Assembly (NCBI GenBank): GCA_011634665.1
Contig: WAEK01000005.1
Location: forward strand, 1,532,501 to 1,596,500
Source: Mortierella sp. BCC40632
Lineage: Eukaryota; Mortierellomycota; Mortierellomycetes; Mortierellales; Mortierellaceae
Reading direction: 5' to 3'
Length of the DNA stretch: 64,000 bases
Both the position numbers and the translations under genes were made by a program. Of this stretch, positions 34,871 to 51,369 are shown piece after piece. The notes below the pieces were generated by a model. It worked only from the letters and a program-made list of their open reading frames with translations, was not told the origin of the DNA and did no database searches. The first letter of the stretch is position 1. Every line of letters begins with the position of its first letter.

Positions 34871-37800
34871 TGAGGATAAGGGATTTCGATAACGACAAGA
34901 CCAAAATGAAGGTCGAGTGGACAAAGACCGGCTATCAATGGCCTAACATGGAAGGTGAACAAATGCGACCGAGCGACCGAGATCGAAATAGGCATCGGGG
35001 GAAGGTGAGTTGCTGCAACATGCACGCCGCTCCTGCCTTCGAAGACTCGAAGGGTTAGCAACGGCATGGCTCTGGCTAGCGCAAGAAGTTAAGGCAAGGA
35101 GGCCTCCTTCCACTCAAAACAAGGTCAGGGTCGTCTCGCATAGTCCTGCCATTCTCGTCGTGAATGAGCACCTCACGACACATGGCTCGCAAAGATGGGC
35201 CGAGCCCTCCAAGACCCTTGCATCAAACCACCAAGAGAGACATACCCCGAGATAGACAAAGATGATCCATTTGCTGACCACAAATACGTCCACCCTGGGC
35301 GGACGTTCACTAAATCTGAACAACCCGCTGGCAAAGATGTTGGAGGTCCTGAGAGATCGGGCGACATCTGAAGATGCTTAGGCTCTTAGCGCACAGAGAG
35401 TCGCAATCTAGATCGTCGAGAGCTGTTCTTAGATTAGTCGGGGCGTTTTTTGTTCTATCAGTTCTCTGGAGTACACTAGAGATGCTAAGTCCGAAAGGGT
35501 CGTCCATGCAATCATGCCATTCTAGACTCACGTATAGCTGTTGAGCAAAAAAAAAAAAAAAAAAAAAAGGTTGTTTAAAGACGCACCTTTGTTCAAGGTC
35601 AAAAGGCAAATGCGACTATCAAAGAAGATTTACAGATTGATGAAGATTTACGACAGTTAACAAAACGGCTCACAGACAAAATATCTTCTAAAAAAGATCG
35701 AAATGCTTCAAGTCGAATATAATTGAAGTACGACCCGGCAAGTGCGTTCTTCCACGTTCGATTGAGATGCATCTCGCGACAATGCCGCTGTGGCTCATTT
35801 CCTTCCTTCTCTTTCCTTTCCTTTCCTTTTTTTTTTTTTTTTTTTCAGCACTTAATGTGTTGTCGTGGTCGGGTCATCCGTTAATTACAGCACAGATTCA
35901 AGAGGCAAAGATATTTCCCACAAAGCACTGAGCCAGCGAACAGTTTACATCAGTTGAAATCTGCTCAGGATAGGCAGCGAGCAGAACATCCTATCCTACT
36001 GCAATCTGGCACACCAGCGGGCGGCCACGAGGGTAGTAATAACCGAGATTGACGCTTTTCCTGATAAATTTTCGAGATGGGTTACTCCACTTTCAACTGC
36101 GACAGTAGGGTGAATTGGTAACATGGTAGTAGAATAATAGTGTACACTGGAGGGTACCTTTACAATAGCGATGTTTGATCTTCGATAGGTGTCAAAGTCA
36201 GGAAGAAGAGCATGCGTTTGTTAGCAGTTTTGGCCCAGCAGACAAGGAAAGCATTGCCCAGCAAGGGAGGGCGACAGGGATGAAACTGAGACTGAGAAAG
36301 AGGAGGGAATAAGAGTGGAAGCTGCTTTCGAGTGGTGGAGAAGTTCCGAGCAATAGCTGCGGCAAAAGTGTTGGCAGAGGAGAGGAAAGGGCGAACAGAG
36401 AAGGTTCGTCGTTTATTGTGCGCTCTTGGACAGAAGCCACCCAACCAGATCGGCAGCAGGCTACTCTATCTTAGATCAAGATCCACACCGAAAAGGCACC
36501 TAGACGGGTGGGAAAAACAGGACAATCGTTCAGAAACACCAATACAAGAGCGCTCATCTCCAGCCAGCCACTTTCTTGCATCCCGCATATGCTTGCATAA
36601 GCACCTTCCGTGGAGCCATGCCCTGTTCTCTCGAGATTCACTAGATTCTCTGGTACAACCCCTCCCTCCTCTCCCTCTTTTTGACTCTCACCCTTTGCCA
36701 AACCAACGGAACATGTGTTTTTATTGCTTTCGTTAAATAAGGTATTACCGCAAATGCTTGAATGGTCGCCTGTTCAACAACACCTGTCACTCAACTGACA
36801 CTCTTCTATCCTGCTGTCAGAGTAAAAAAGTCAAGATAGCTGGCCAGTGGTTGTCATTCCATAATTAGGAGAGGGACGGAGGAGGAATCGTTTCTACGAG
36901 ATTGTTTGCACTGATCAAGTCCTAGTCAAGTGTTACATCCCCCTTCGGCGGCAAATTGCCTCGATAGAGTACGTTTGCAGAGAAAGCGTCTGTGTTCTGC
37001 GTGAAGGCGAGTCGTGCTCTATATCTTGGAATCAGAAGTTCTCCCTTGGGTCGTCCCGCGGGACTAGCACCAGATGAAGCAAAATTGCACTGTTGGGCAT
37101 CCCGATCGATCGGTAGCAGAAAGGCTCCATGCTTACTACATCAAAACTTAATCCTCTCTGCACGTCCTATATCCTCGGAGCAATTGAGATGTTGAGGACA
37201 AAGAGCCATTGTATGTATGCAAGCTGTGCGACCATCGAGTCTGTGGCCCCGCCACCACTTTCTATTGTTCAGTCAATCGACTCGACTAAGCATTCCGTTG
37301 GATTTCAAGAAAGGGGATTTGTGTGGTAAGAAGGCTTGGTTGTTCAGGCAAGATGGCCTCAATGATCCTCTTTCTGCCCTGATAAAAAGCATTTGCGAAC
37401 GAGGCAATTCCGCCGTACCACACGAGGTGTCATGGCGCAAACAAGCCCGTTCTGGCAAAATAGATGGGTGCTAGGTAGAATTGGACACTTATCCTGACAA
37501 AAAGAGGCATCGCCTTCCCTCCAGTTAAGGGATGATGCTGAAGAATGTTCCCTCGGATAGTCACTTTGTCCTGGAGAGGTCTCATCGATGGGGTTACCCT
37601 TGTAAACCAACACTTCTCGACGGCCCTACTGTTCTCTATCCGTGTCACGGTCTTCTGCAAGTTACCCGAGGTCGAGTGACTTGGGTCAGCTACGATAGGA
37701 CTTTAGGCATCTAATATAAGAACTCAAAAACTATTGCTATTCCTGGTTCTAGTACACACTATCTACTCTCCTTCCCGCATAGCAAAAAGAAGCCAAAGAT

Positions 37801-38173
37801 GAGCAAAAAACCACTCTTTGAATCATCTTTCGTTCTCTTACTTTTGTTCTCCACATTAGTCTTGCTTGCTTGACTAGACAGAGGCCATGGTCGCGTGTTT
37901 TACCAAAACTGAACATTCTTTTTAATACCCTAGACCCCCCCCCATTTCATGTCTCTCCATCTCCCGTTTCACTGCAACTAGGCTGGGTGTCTGTCTGCCT
38001 TCCTCTCCACCGACGCCACGACGCTTGCTTTGTGTCCACACATCAATAAAAGCTTTTCATAATCCTCACTTATTTAGAGCCACAGTACGACACACACGCA
38101 CATTTCTAGTCTTCACAACACTGAGGCGATACTCCCTCGTACAGGAAATCGATCCACTCATTGCATATTACAC

Positions 38174-41100
38174 ATGGCCTCCAAGTCCTCCAAGGGACGC
38201 AGTCCCCGTGTGGGGACGCCGGAACAGGCATTCAACAGCCACATCTCTTTCCAGGGTCCGATCCTACTCCAGGAGAATTACGCCCTTGTTCCAAAGAGGC
38301 TTCCCCTCTGCATTGTGACTTCGGTATCGCCCGCCTCTCGTTCGAGGTCCCGGTCCTGCTCAAGTTCAGCCTCTGTTACGAGTATGTCTGATGCATCTGT
38401 ACCGTCGTCCCCTACTTCAGTCCTGTCAACAGCATCACCTGTCGATAATAGTTCATGTGAAAGCTTTGACAAGCCGACTGAAAAGGACGACGGCACCGCC
38501 TCTTCAAGACTCAGCACGAAAAAGCGTAGTCCAGGTGAGTTCAGCCTACGTCGGAGGATGGGAGGATGGTATCCACGTGATACTGGCTAATAATAAAAAG
38601 TCGGGGTCACTTGTTGTTTGTCCTCTTCCACTCCTCTTCGACGTCCTCTCTCTCTCTCTTTCTCTCTCTTTCTTTTTTCTTTCTCTTTCACCCTCTCATC
38701 GACCACATCCACATCTCAAACACGTACCGCCGCCTTGTCTCGCCGTGCCTACTGACCTTTGCCTGTGCCTGTGCATCACCAACAGAAAGTAGACAGCGAG
38801 CATCCCAGAAGAAAAACCAACGCAGACGCGAAGCGGCCAAGAGAAGCAAGGCCTTGTCGATCATGTCTACGATAGAAAACTCGACAGATGCGATAGAGGA
38901 GAATGTTTGGGCGGTCAAGGACGACACTGTATTAAACAAAGACATCGAAGGCTCCCTTGCTGATGGTATAGGAGCTTACGAGTCCCTTCCCTCGCAGGTG
39001 CACGAGCCATCCCTTGAGCCCGAAACCTTGAAGGAGCAGCCTGAGGATGAGAGAGTTGAAGACCCATCACAAAAGTCATCACAGACTACTTTCTTGGAAA
39101 ATACCACAACAGAGACAACAGCACTGGATGGTGAAAGTGCCCAGACACCGGCAGCTGAACCAGAAATCTCAGCCTGGGACACTGCTAGCGAGACTGTTGC
39201 TACAATTGCGTTAAAATGCCTCAGGGTCGATAGGGACATGGAGCTTTCATATGTCGCAATCCTTTCGGTTCTCACGGTACTTCAGGAGAAACCAGCCCAG
39301 GATGTGAATAGCGATGACTCTCGTGGAATGATCAAGGAATTCAAAGCAGAGGTTGGCAGGATTTACGCCGACATTTTGAAGATTATGTGTGAGCCGAGTG
39401 TGGTGGAAGGCCTTGGCAAAGAAACGACACAACAGGGCCTCATGTCGGCAGAATCGCTTTACACCCAGTTCTACAATGCCACACAACAGGCTGGATACCA
39501 GTTCCCTGTAAGTGAAAGGCTATTATGTTCTTTGTCTCTTTTCATTATCAAGAACGCATTTTCATCCATATCTTACACTTTACACTGTTGAATGTGCTTA
39601 GGCTGAATCCCATCTGTCCATGGCGCTCTACTTGATGAGAATTGGAAAGTTTGATGAGGGCTTCGAGTGTATCCATCAGATTGATTCAAATAACTGGACC
39701 GGACCTGTCTATCGTGCCATCATCACCTGTCATCTGTTTGCAAAGCCTCGCCGTAGCCAGGATGCAGAAATGACTCTTGAAAATTATGTGCGGTATTCAG
39801 TCTCTCATGCTGGAGGCGAGTCTGAAGAAAAAATCAGGACCTGGTTCAAGCTAGAGCAAGAGGCTCTAAAATGGGAGGATATCAAGGCACAGTACGAGCG
39901 AAGACGATCGCGCCTCGTTGATGCGCCAAATAACATTGAACGAATGACGAATTCAGTGGAAACGCAAGGCAATTTGTTGACCACTCAAGCTCTGCAGCAA
40001 CTGCAGGACCAGCAAACATCACCTCCACGTCGTTCTCTTCATCAACGAAGTGTATCGGCAGCATCGTCAGGCTCGTCGAGCCACCAGAGAACACCTTCTG
40101 CTCACTACCCTAGCTCGCCCTCAAGTCATCGTCGGTCGCCATCGGGACAAGGACATCAAAGAACAACCTCTGGAGCTACAGCGTGGCCATCTGGCAAGCC
40201 AGCGAACATCAACACCGGTGTTGTTGCTCCAACACCAGCCCAGACAGCTGCATCCAAGGGAACTTTCTCGTTTCTCTCTTCATTGAAATTCACGTCAAGG
40301 ACATCGGAGGATGGGGCTTCATCAACAACAGCTACATCAGCTTTACCAAGCCGGATACATGCTAATCGTCATTTGACAGTATTGGATAATGGCATGCTGG
40401 AGGAGTGTATCGTTCACAAACAATTTGAATTTGGTTGGAAGAGTGTATATGAACGGATGGGCCCAACTCTCGAGGATGGCGAAACAATCAAGATTGCAAT
40501 GCGTCTCTGTCGTCGAGCCTTTCTTGGCCATGGAGGAATTGCCCCAGAGATGCCGGGGTCACCCAACATCACATCGCGGGATATGTATTTTCCAGATGCG
40601 GCCCAAAACGGCAACACTCTGGATGAACTGACCACCACCCAAAGCATGGATCCTGAGCTCTGGGAAGCGCGTGCCTGGGTACTCTACAACAAGGCAATGC
40701 TGAACCCAAACATTTCCTTGACTAAGTCTGTTGGCCCGTCTCATGGTAGCCACGGCAATCATGGAAACCATGGAAGCGCGGCCGTTGGCGCAGGAGCCTC
40801 GGCAATCAGTCCTCTGGCTCTCTTTTTCCACGATGTCCTGACTGTGGCCAACCATTCACCTGAGGTCCAGTCAAGGTACCTCAAGGCGTTCAAGGTCTAC
40901 AGCTCCATGCGGAGCGACTCTCACTGCCACAATCTCCTCCGAGATCCATTTGTGATGAGCTGTGTCATCAAGGCAGTCTACGACGCTGTTCTGAATGTTG
41001 TACACAATCCTGATCAGCTGCCTCCACCAGTTCTGCAAGAGAGGACTACCGAAGTTCTGAAGCATCATAGGAGGTCCTCGTCTCTGTCACTGAACCGGTC

Positions 41101-41968
41101 GCAGCCAATGACGCTTGGTCCGTTGATTGACCTTGCATTTGAGATCTACTCAGACATGCGAAATGTGAGTCCCATTCGCCATTTGCCAGCTCTTGTGACT
41201 CTGGCCTCTTCACCTACAGTCAAGACGTCCAAGACTTGCATGCCACCCCAGTTCTTGGGTACCTCACCTCCAATGACATGTTCTACCGCGACATCCTCGA
41301 CGATTGAACCCTCTGAGATTGGTACCGTGTCTACCATTTCCATTTCACCAAGACCATCGTTTTCTGAGATGGCGATTCCAACGTTCCAGGAACTGAATCC
41401 ATCCCTGCAACCGAACAAGCATGCCAAGAGAATACCGCTAGAACTCTATCTAGCGCTCTTACACCTATGCCTTCAGGTTCCTGTTTACAGAATGTCCTCA
41501 CAGGTGGTCAGGACGATTCTGGATGATATGACTTCGGATTTGGTGGCGGAACCAGGTTTCTCATTGGATCGACACTTTGCAGCTGCGTTGCAAAGCTACC
41601 ACGACACCTGGATGTGTATCATGGAAGCTCCAAGGCGATCCTCGTCTTCAAGTGACGGTCAGCGACGCTCGGTTGAGACGAAGAAATGCGTTTATCACGA
41701 GTGGATGTCCAAGTCGGACGAGGACATTCATGAGTGCTTTGACAAGACGGAAACCGAACCGGCGATGGAACATGAGGACAAGGAGGATAAGGGGGAGAGT
41801 GAGTGGAAGGAGGAAGAATCGAGGTCCACTTCTGAGACCAAGGAAGGATGTAACGACAAGCTCTACTGGAACTTGTGGGGCGAGGAGGATGCAATATTGA
41901 ATGATATGCGATTCTCGGAGAAGAAGGCCAAGATGCTCTTGCAACATATTGTGGAAACCCTGGCGTAG
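38174..41968 (+). CDS. Large helical-repeat protein of unknown function
   Basis: The exons are 38174-38534, 38786-39507 and 39602-41968; all phases agree and give 1149 residues. The first ~220 residues are Ser- and Glu-rich and probably disordered, including a basic stretch (QKKNQRRREAAKRSKA) that could be a nuclear or mitochondrial signal. From about residue 225 the sequence becomes helical with TPR/PPR-like features (AESHLSMALYLMRIGKFDEG, LYTQFYNATQQAGY), then a Ser/Pro/His linker (about 480-570) and a second helical region with LWEARAWVLYNKAML. A Glu-rich stretch precedes the C-terminal helix. I do not recognise the family. Helical-repeat proteins of this sort usually bind RNA or other proteins; that is only a guess here. 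The first intron contains a CT/T-rich tract near its 3' end. Confidence 0.75.
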
Positions 41969-42448
41969 TTACTAGGCTAAGTAGGAAATTGTAGATAGTT
42001 CTGACAGCGTAATCCCATATACCAGACCAAAAAGCAATACCAGACTCTATCTCTCTCTCTACCATTTGGTTACCCGATCCCATATGGCTAGAGACAATTT
42101 TTCGAATACACAATTTATTTCCACTGCAAAGCGGAAAGGTGGGTAGCGGCTGGAGTCAAGTAGGAGTCTGGTTTCCTAGGCTCAAAGGTTGCTGATGGCC
42201 ACCCTTTGAGGGTGGGGACCCAGTGGGGAAGGAGAGCAGCGGATGCTCTACTGGCAACACATCTTGCGAGGATCCAAGCAAATTCAAGGCCGTTGATTTC
42301 ACGTGCTCTCTGTTCTCTCTGTGCCCCTCTCTGTGCCTCTCAACTCTTCTTATTTCTCTCTTGCATTGTTCACTTTTTGGTTTCTTCAACTCTCTCTCCT
42401 TGTTCATTCATCCGATCCTCCACATCCCTCCTCTCCCCTCTTGTCATC

Positions 42449-43989
42449 ATGTTTGCTGCTCTTCGTCAACCTCTTGCTCGCGCTTCGGTCGCAAAGCCCC
42501 TCGTGCGCTCATTCTCTGCGTATAGCCCCCTCCAGAGCAAGTGCCTGTTCCTGCCTTTGGCTTGTCTCTTTACAATAGTTACGCGACTACGAAGGAGGGA
42601 GGAAACTAATTTCCCACGCCCATTTTTTTTTTTTTTTTTTTTTTTTGTCCTGCCATTTCCTTCCGACCCAACATCTCTTCTTTCATTGGTCCTGAACCCA
42701 TGTCAACCCATGCCATGTCCTTCCCCTTCACACTTTAGACGCTGTTGCCCCCACCAAGGCACCTAAGCTTGAGTATCTCTTGACTGAGACCCGTGGACGC
42801 GTTGCTTTGGTCACCCTTCACCGCCCCAAGGCCTTGAACGCGCTTTGCAATGATCTCTTTGTCGAGCTCAACCAGGTTCTCAAGGACATTGACAACAACA
42901 AGGAGATTGGTGCTATTGTCCTCACTGGAAGTGAGCGCGCCTTTGCTGGTACGTTTTGAGATGTTCCCGATGTTGTTCGCATATAAAGAAGGAAAAAAAA
43001 AAAAAAAGGATCGTTACGCGTTGATGCTTTAGGCGGTCGACTTTTTTTACGCAGATCGATCGAGTCACTGATCTTGGTGTGAAAAACATGTTTTCTACCA
43101 TGAATTGACCTCCCAACAGCGGGCGCTGACATCAAGGAGATGAAGGACAGACAGTTCATCGAGAACTATACTGAGGACTTCCTTGGCCACTGGACTCAGA
43201 TCACCAAGATCCGCAAGCCTATCATCGCTGCCGTCAATGGATTTGCTGTAAGTTGACATGCATAAAAAAACGCCCACTTGAGTAACAGAAGTGTCCATTT
43301 CCCCTTGATGAGACACAAGGCTCTCTCCATCTTTCTTTGATCTGACAAACATGGAAGACCGTGGCAAAAAGGCAAAAAATATATATACCTAAACTGGAGA
43401 CTGTCCCCTTGTATGCATGAATTAGCTTGGTGGAGGATGCGAGTTGGCCATGATGTGCGGTAAGTAACCCTTTAAACTGAACCGAGAGAGAAAATGGACT
43501 CGTTGGCTGAGGGATTGTCACTCATATTCGTTACCCGATTCAACTCTACCCTCTATAATAGATATCATCTATGCTGGTGACAAGGCCGTCTTTGGCCAGC
43601 CTGAGATCAAGCTCGGCACTATCCCCGGTGCCGGTGGCACGCAGCGTCTCGTCAAGGCCGTTGGCAAGTCCAAGGCCATGGAGATGTGCTTGGTCGGCTC
43701 CGTCAACCTGAATGCCGAGGAGGCTGAGCGCGCTGGCTTGGTCAGCAGGGTTTTCCCTGCCGACCAGTTGGTTGATGAGGCCGTGAAGACTGCCGAGAAG
43801 ATCGCTAGCTTGTCGCAGCCTATTGTCCAGATGGCCAAGGATGCCATTAACCAGTCGTTCGAGGTTCCACTGTCGGCTGGCTTGACTTTTGAGAGGAGAC
43901 TCTTCCACGCCACCTTTGGCTCCCAGGACCAGAAGGAGGGTATGTCTGCTTTTGCTGAGAAGAGAAAGCCCAACTTCAAGCACAACTAG
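42449..43989 (+). CDS. ECHS1: Mitochondrial enoyl-CoA hydratase (short-chain)
   Basis: This enzyme adds water to 2-enoyl-CoA in fatty-acid and branched amino-acid breakdown. The five exons are 42449-42536, 42739-42948, 43120-43247, 43426-43459 and 43562-43989, giving 295 residues against about 290 for the mammalian enzyme. The first ~30 residues ([20 protein letters not shown]) are Arg/Ala-rich with no acidic residue, a typical mitochondrial signal. The crotonase motifs follow: AGADIKEM (about 100-107), [11 protein letters not shown] and [19 protein letters not shown]. The two catalytic glutamates are E148 and E168, spaced 20 apart as in the rat enzyme. The first intron appears to use a GC donor (A then GCAAGT), the only donor that keeps phase and reading frame. 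An AATAAA signal lies at 44080-44085. Confidence 0.95.
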
Positions 43990-44079
43990 AGCGTTCAGAT
44001 CAGATCTGGGTCCGCTTCGCGTAGGATGTGTAAATAGGCTCCCTGTGCCCCTTGGTCCTTTTCTCTCTCTCTCTCTCTC

Positions 44080-44085
44080 AATAAA
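44080..44085 (+). terminator. Polyadenylation signal of the enoyl-CoA hydratase gene
   Basis: A perfect AATAAA follows a CT run about 90 bp after the stop codon. Confidence 0.6.
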
Positions 44086-44365
44086 CGAGCAATCACATTC
44101 ACTCCGCAACACATTAGGACACTGGAAATCCTCGTAGCTCAAATGCTAGAGTGACTTTTATTCAGGCACGGACGGCTTGTTGTTTATTTTCAGTCTCCAC
44201 TCCTTCCGAACAGAGACAGTCACTAACTTGTCGGAGTGTCCTTATGTTCCAACCCCACAAGGTCGGCATTTTTTAAATTCTGTTACGTCACTTCAAGGAC
44301 AAAAGTCCATCGCCCACCCATACTCACAATCACTCCTTCCATCACTTCCCTCGCGTCCCATAAGA

Positions 44366-47304
44366 ATGGTCAAGTCTCGCATCCAAAGCGAGCTGCCAGC
44401 CGAGACAATGCCCCACACCATTGAAGACACTGTTCGAATAAACAACGAAAAGGAAGCTGCTGAGATCGAGATGCTTGTCGTTAGTAGTCTGCGGAAGCTG
44501 GTAAGCCTCCCTTGCCTTTGCCTTGGATTGAATGAAGAGGATGATACACCTTCATCGGTCTGGTAATCCATATTTTCTCCCTTTAGGCCGCCCTTTTCGA
44601 GAGCGAATCAAGTCCAGACTTTCATGATGATTCTAATAGCACCGAAAGCCCTGACCCTGCCGATAATAAAGATTAGTCCGGAAGAAAAAGACATGGGCAG
44701 TTCTGAGGAACGCGAGGCCGATCCCGCTGAAGATGAAATATGTGAGGTCGAGGCTGATACAGGCTCGATTGATTCCATCTTCGACATTGCGCCCAAGATA
44801 GCTATGGCAGAAGGGACGCCGATTGAGGTGAGTAAGCGTAATACTCGACTACCTTGGCCCTCGTTTCAATACGACCGTACACTGAAAAAGACCTAATAAA
44901 AAACAACTGCTTCCGCTAATTCTTCAGCGAATGCAAAACAAATATCTGAAGACTTGCACGAGTTTGCGCTAAAGAAGATTCAGGAAAAATTGTTAAAGGA
45001 TGATTTCATTCAACAAGAAGGACTTCATGTTACAGACAAGGTAGCTCACTTCACGATAGCCGCCGACAAGTACGGGGAATGGCTACAACAACATCAGGCC
45101 GAGATATCTACCAACTTTGTCCAGGTGAAGAGTGCTTACAAGTATGTCAGTGAGGAGAAGAAAGGAGACACGCGGTCGTACCTGCAATGCCAGTGTGCCG
45201 GCCAAAAGCGAGTCATCAAAGGCAGGAAGCTCGGAGGAAAGTCTGGGAAGCCTAGAGTCCGCAAACAGAGCATTAGGAAAGGATGTCAATCAAAAATTCG
45301 GGTCATTACTCAAAAGGTACCTGGAACAGATGGGACAAGTCAAACTGTATGCCAGATTGCCTATCGTTTCGGCCATAATCACGACGTGGGAAGCTTTACT
45401 GGCCTGGGAACTCGCCAAAAGTCTGCTGCTATCAAGGAGACTATTAGGAAGCTTATTCTGGGGGCTCAACAATCTCTATGGTGATGAATCAACTCACAAT
45501 GGAGCATGACAAGTTTATGCAGGTCATGCGAGCAAAAGACCGCTTCTCTCGCGACGACTTTATTACATACGACGATGTCTACAACATCTGGCATTCCGTA
45601 ATGGCCAAAAGATGAGGAAAGACAAAGACCCCGTGCTATCATCAATGAAGTGGATGGAGGAGCTTTGAGCATGACGGCGGGTTCACCTACTACGACAAGG
45701 AGGACCGAACCAGTGGCCTCTACTTTGGGTTCGCCACAATGTGGCAAATGACACAGTTGAAGGCGCATGGAAGAACCATCTGCTTTGATGGGACTCATGA
45801 CATTTTCGGGTACTGTGCATACGTGCGATTCTTTGACTGTCAGCTAGCTCTCCTTCTTGAGCCAGAGCACTTATATGCGGTACTTCTGTGTGCATAGGCA
45901 AAAGACCAATTTTTTTCACCCTCGTCGTCAAGAATACGAGTACAGGATTCGGGGTTCCAGTGGCATTCCTCTTGACAAAGACAACAGAGAACTCTACCCT
46001 CGTTGGATGGCTAAGGGCCCTTCGAAGCAAGATGACTGAAATCTTTTCCTCGCCTGGCAGCTTGTACACATACAAGCCGAACGCTGTGATAACGGATCAA
46101 GGCAACGTTGAGATTCTGGCAATCAAGACGGCTTTCGCAGAAAAAATCACGTCCCCATTTTCTTCTGCGCTTGGCATGTGTATCGTATTTGGGAACGCGA
46201 GGCTAGAACTCGTTTGAGTGGCATTTCCCACCTTCCTGTGGAGCAGAGAAAAGCTCTGAGGGATGAGGTAGGCGTCGCTAAGATGCCTTTTGGTACTTTC
46301 CTAGTGCTATTGGCCACTAACATACCTTGCTCTGTGATAGGTGGTTGCCGAGCTTCGCATGATCCAGAGAGAGCCTACTCACTCAAAAAGCCATGTTGCG
46401 TATTCAAGAGTACCGAGAAAAATGGAAAGAACAGACCGATCTAATACACTACCTGAACAAGCGATATTTTGGATCAGAGCAAGATGAGGATGTCGCCCGG
46501 ATTCAGAGCCCTTGGATGCTATGCTATCGACAGGAAGTTTCGTACTCGTCCATAGACACAAACAACTTTATTGAGTCCTGGCACAACATCCTCAAGCGAC
46601 ATTTCTTCCGAGATCGGCATCAGCGGCGCCCAGACACCGTCATTTACATCCTGGCTTTCATGGCTGTCCCCACTTTCAGCAAAAAGTGTATCCGTGGTAT
46701 CATGAAATCAGGTCGCATGAACCCTGCGCAGAAGATTGAGGCGCGCTTCAGAATTGTGGCCGAAAAACACATTCAAACAAGAGAGTCTTATGGATTTGTT
46801 GGTGAACCAATGACGCAGATCAATGATACATTGCTTCGAGTGGAGTCTTTTACGGCAGAAGGGACGACTTATGACATTCAGATCGATTTTAGTAGACTGG
46901 CGTTTGGCGAGATCATCAGCTGTACATGTCCATATTTCCGTATGAATGCCAGTTCCTGCAAGCATATAGCCCTCGTCATGATTCAAATACCAGAGCTACA
47001 GTTACGATGCGATGACATTTATTCTCAAGATCAAGTTGACAGGCCGGACAACAAACGCTCATTGTTGGATGCAGCTCATAACGATTACCTGGAGTATATG
47101 GACCATATCAACGATCCAGAGCCGGAGCCTAGGTCAAATTCTCGATCCATCAATTTCCAGCGTCTTGGCACCCTTTTGCCCCTCCTAGATAAAGATGTTC
47201 CCCAGGCAGGTGAAGAAGCGATAGATGAGACTCTAGCAAGACTGGTCCGCTTAGTCGAAGAGCATACTCAGCTGAAGTTCAAGAGGCAGCGACAGAAATA
47301 CTAG
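44366..47304 (+). pseudogene. Decayed MULE-type transposase with FAR1-like and SWIM zinc motifs
   Basis: Reading through frame changes, the protein has an acidic N-terminus, a FAR1/WRKY-GCM1-like zinc region (about 45170-45400, with a Cys pair, GCQSKI and GHNHD), a MULE transposase core with a first acidic motif CFDGTHD (about 45780-45800) and a second ITDQGN (about 46090-46110), a third-part helix NNFIESWHNILKR, and a C-terminal SWIM finger (CTCPYFRMNASSCKH, about 46920-46965). This order is that of Mutator-like elements and FAR1-related regulators. The frame is broken near 44668, 45475, 45613, 45664 and around 46155, and two apparent introns do not agree in phase. The longest clean frame is 46393-47304. 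It is most likely a dead element; I did not find terminal inverted repeats. AATAAA lies at 47317-47322. Confidence 0.75.
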
Positions 47305-47316
47305 ATTACTGTAATC

Positions 47317-47322
47317 AATAAA
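47317..47322 (+). terminator. Polyadenylation signal after the MULE gene
   Basis: A perfect AATAAA lies 13 bp after the stop codon at 47304. Confidence 0.5.
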
Positions 47323-48353
47323 CGTCTGCGTAGGAGCGACTGCATCTCAAACCCTCTGTTCCCTCGTCTCTTAACGCTAACTCAGCCTAAGAAGTCCCAA
47401 TACCTTTCTTAGGCGACTTTTAAAGAATGATGATTGACATCATTTTTTTCTTTATTCAGTCCCCCAGATCTTGGCCAATTCCTATCTAAAGGCACGAGTT
47501 ATTAACTGGAAGGATAGAAAATGCGTCTAGCTAATGTCCGGGGCGAGTAAGTAGGCAATTTTGGGCGAAACAGCAGCTACTCTATGGTAGTATCTTGACT
47601 TGTAAGGATTTTTGACGTCCATCACCGGCTTCAAATCGCATTTTCTCCTCAACCAGCTAAGCAATCTCAGAGATAATGGTATTTATGAGTTCTCTAGACT
47701 CTACTCTAATACTTTTGTTAATGAAGTATGAAGAAAAAAGAGAAGTTCTGAATATCAATAATTGATTGAACAAAAAGTGCACTTTTGATTTCTAGTCAAT
47801 AGACTATTTTGCTAGACGTGTCCCTCAACCCCAGTTTTTTTTTGTCCAGGGGAGATCCATACTTTTCTCTCCACCTGAAAAATTTACATAGACGGGTGTA
47901 AAAATCATCTCTACAATATCTCTTTAGGACTCAACATCTAAAATCCACTCCCAAGGGTACTTCACTTAGAGACAACTGCTGGAATAGTACCTTCACCTTT
48001 GACTATGCGTTAGGTGAACGCTGATTGGCTATCTGATACCCATTGATTTTACTTAGAAAAAGTCAAATTTTGGAGGGAGGGTGGCGGATGGCTTGGGGAT
48101 GGGTTGGAACATAAGGACTCTCAACTTGTCGGTCGTCCTGGTCGTCGTGCTTTCAGTTCTTCTTCCTCCTCCTCCCTCCTCCCTCCTCCTCCTCTTTCTT
48201 CTCCGCCGCCTCTTCTGCAATCCGAGCTCGTCCGGACCGTTGCCTTCATCCCTTTTTCTTTTTATTGCCCGGAAAGACAGGACAACGACTCTTCCTCCCT
48301 CAAGAGAATTGTCCAAGTAGCTTAAAAGGAACAAGAAACCCATCTTCCTCGCC
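47323..48353. other. Intergenic between MULE remnant and mitochondrial EF-G
   Basis: The first ~750 bp are AT-rich with no open frame of note and could be the 3' flank of the element. The last ~200 bp are CT-rich and probably the EF-G promoter and leader. Confidence 0.5.

Positions 48354-51369
<3,016 letters not shown>

Larger units (their letters stand above)
32883..38173. other. 5.3-kb gene-free interval upstream of the GATA gene
   Basis: It holds the shared upstream side of the minus-strand GATA gene and the plus-strand gene at 38174. I see no supported coding gene; open frames are low-complexity or unconserved in appearance. It contains microsatellites at 32957-33285 and 33540-33620, an AAG-type repeat at 34780-34870, and A/T runs near 33998, 35548 and 35829. 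Long control regions or non-coding transcripts are possible but not shown by the sequence. Confidence 0.5.

Noticed and set aside
34557..35067. Ser-, Phe- or Leu-run frames
   Set aside because: They are products of the GAA/GAGGAA repeat.
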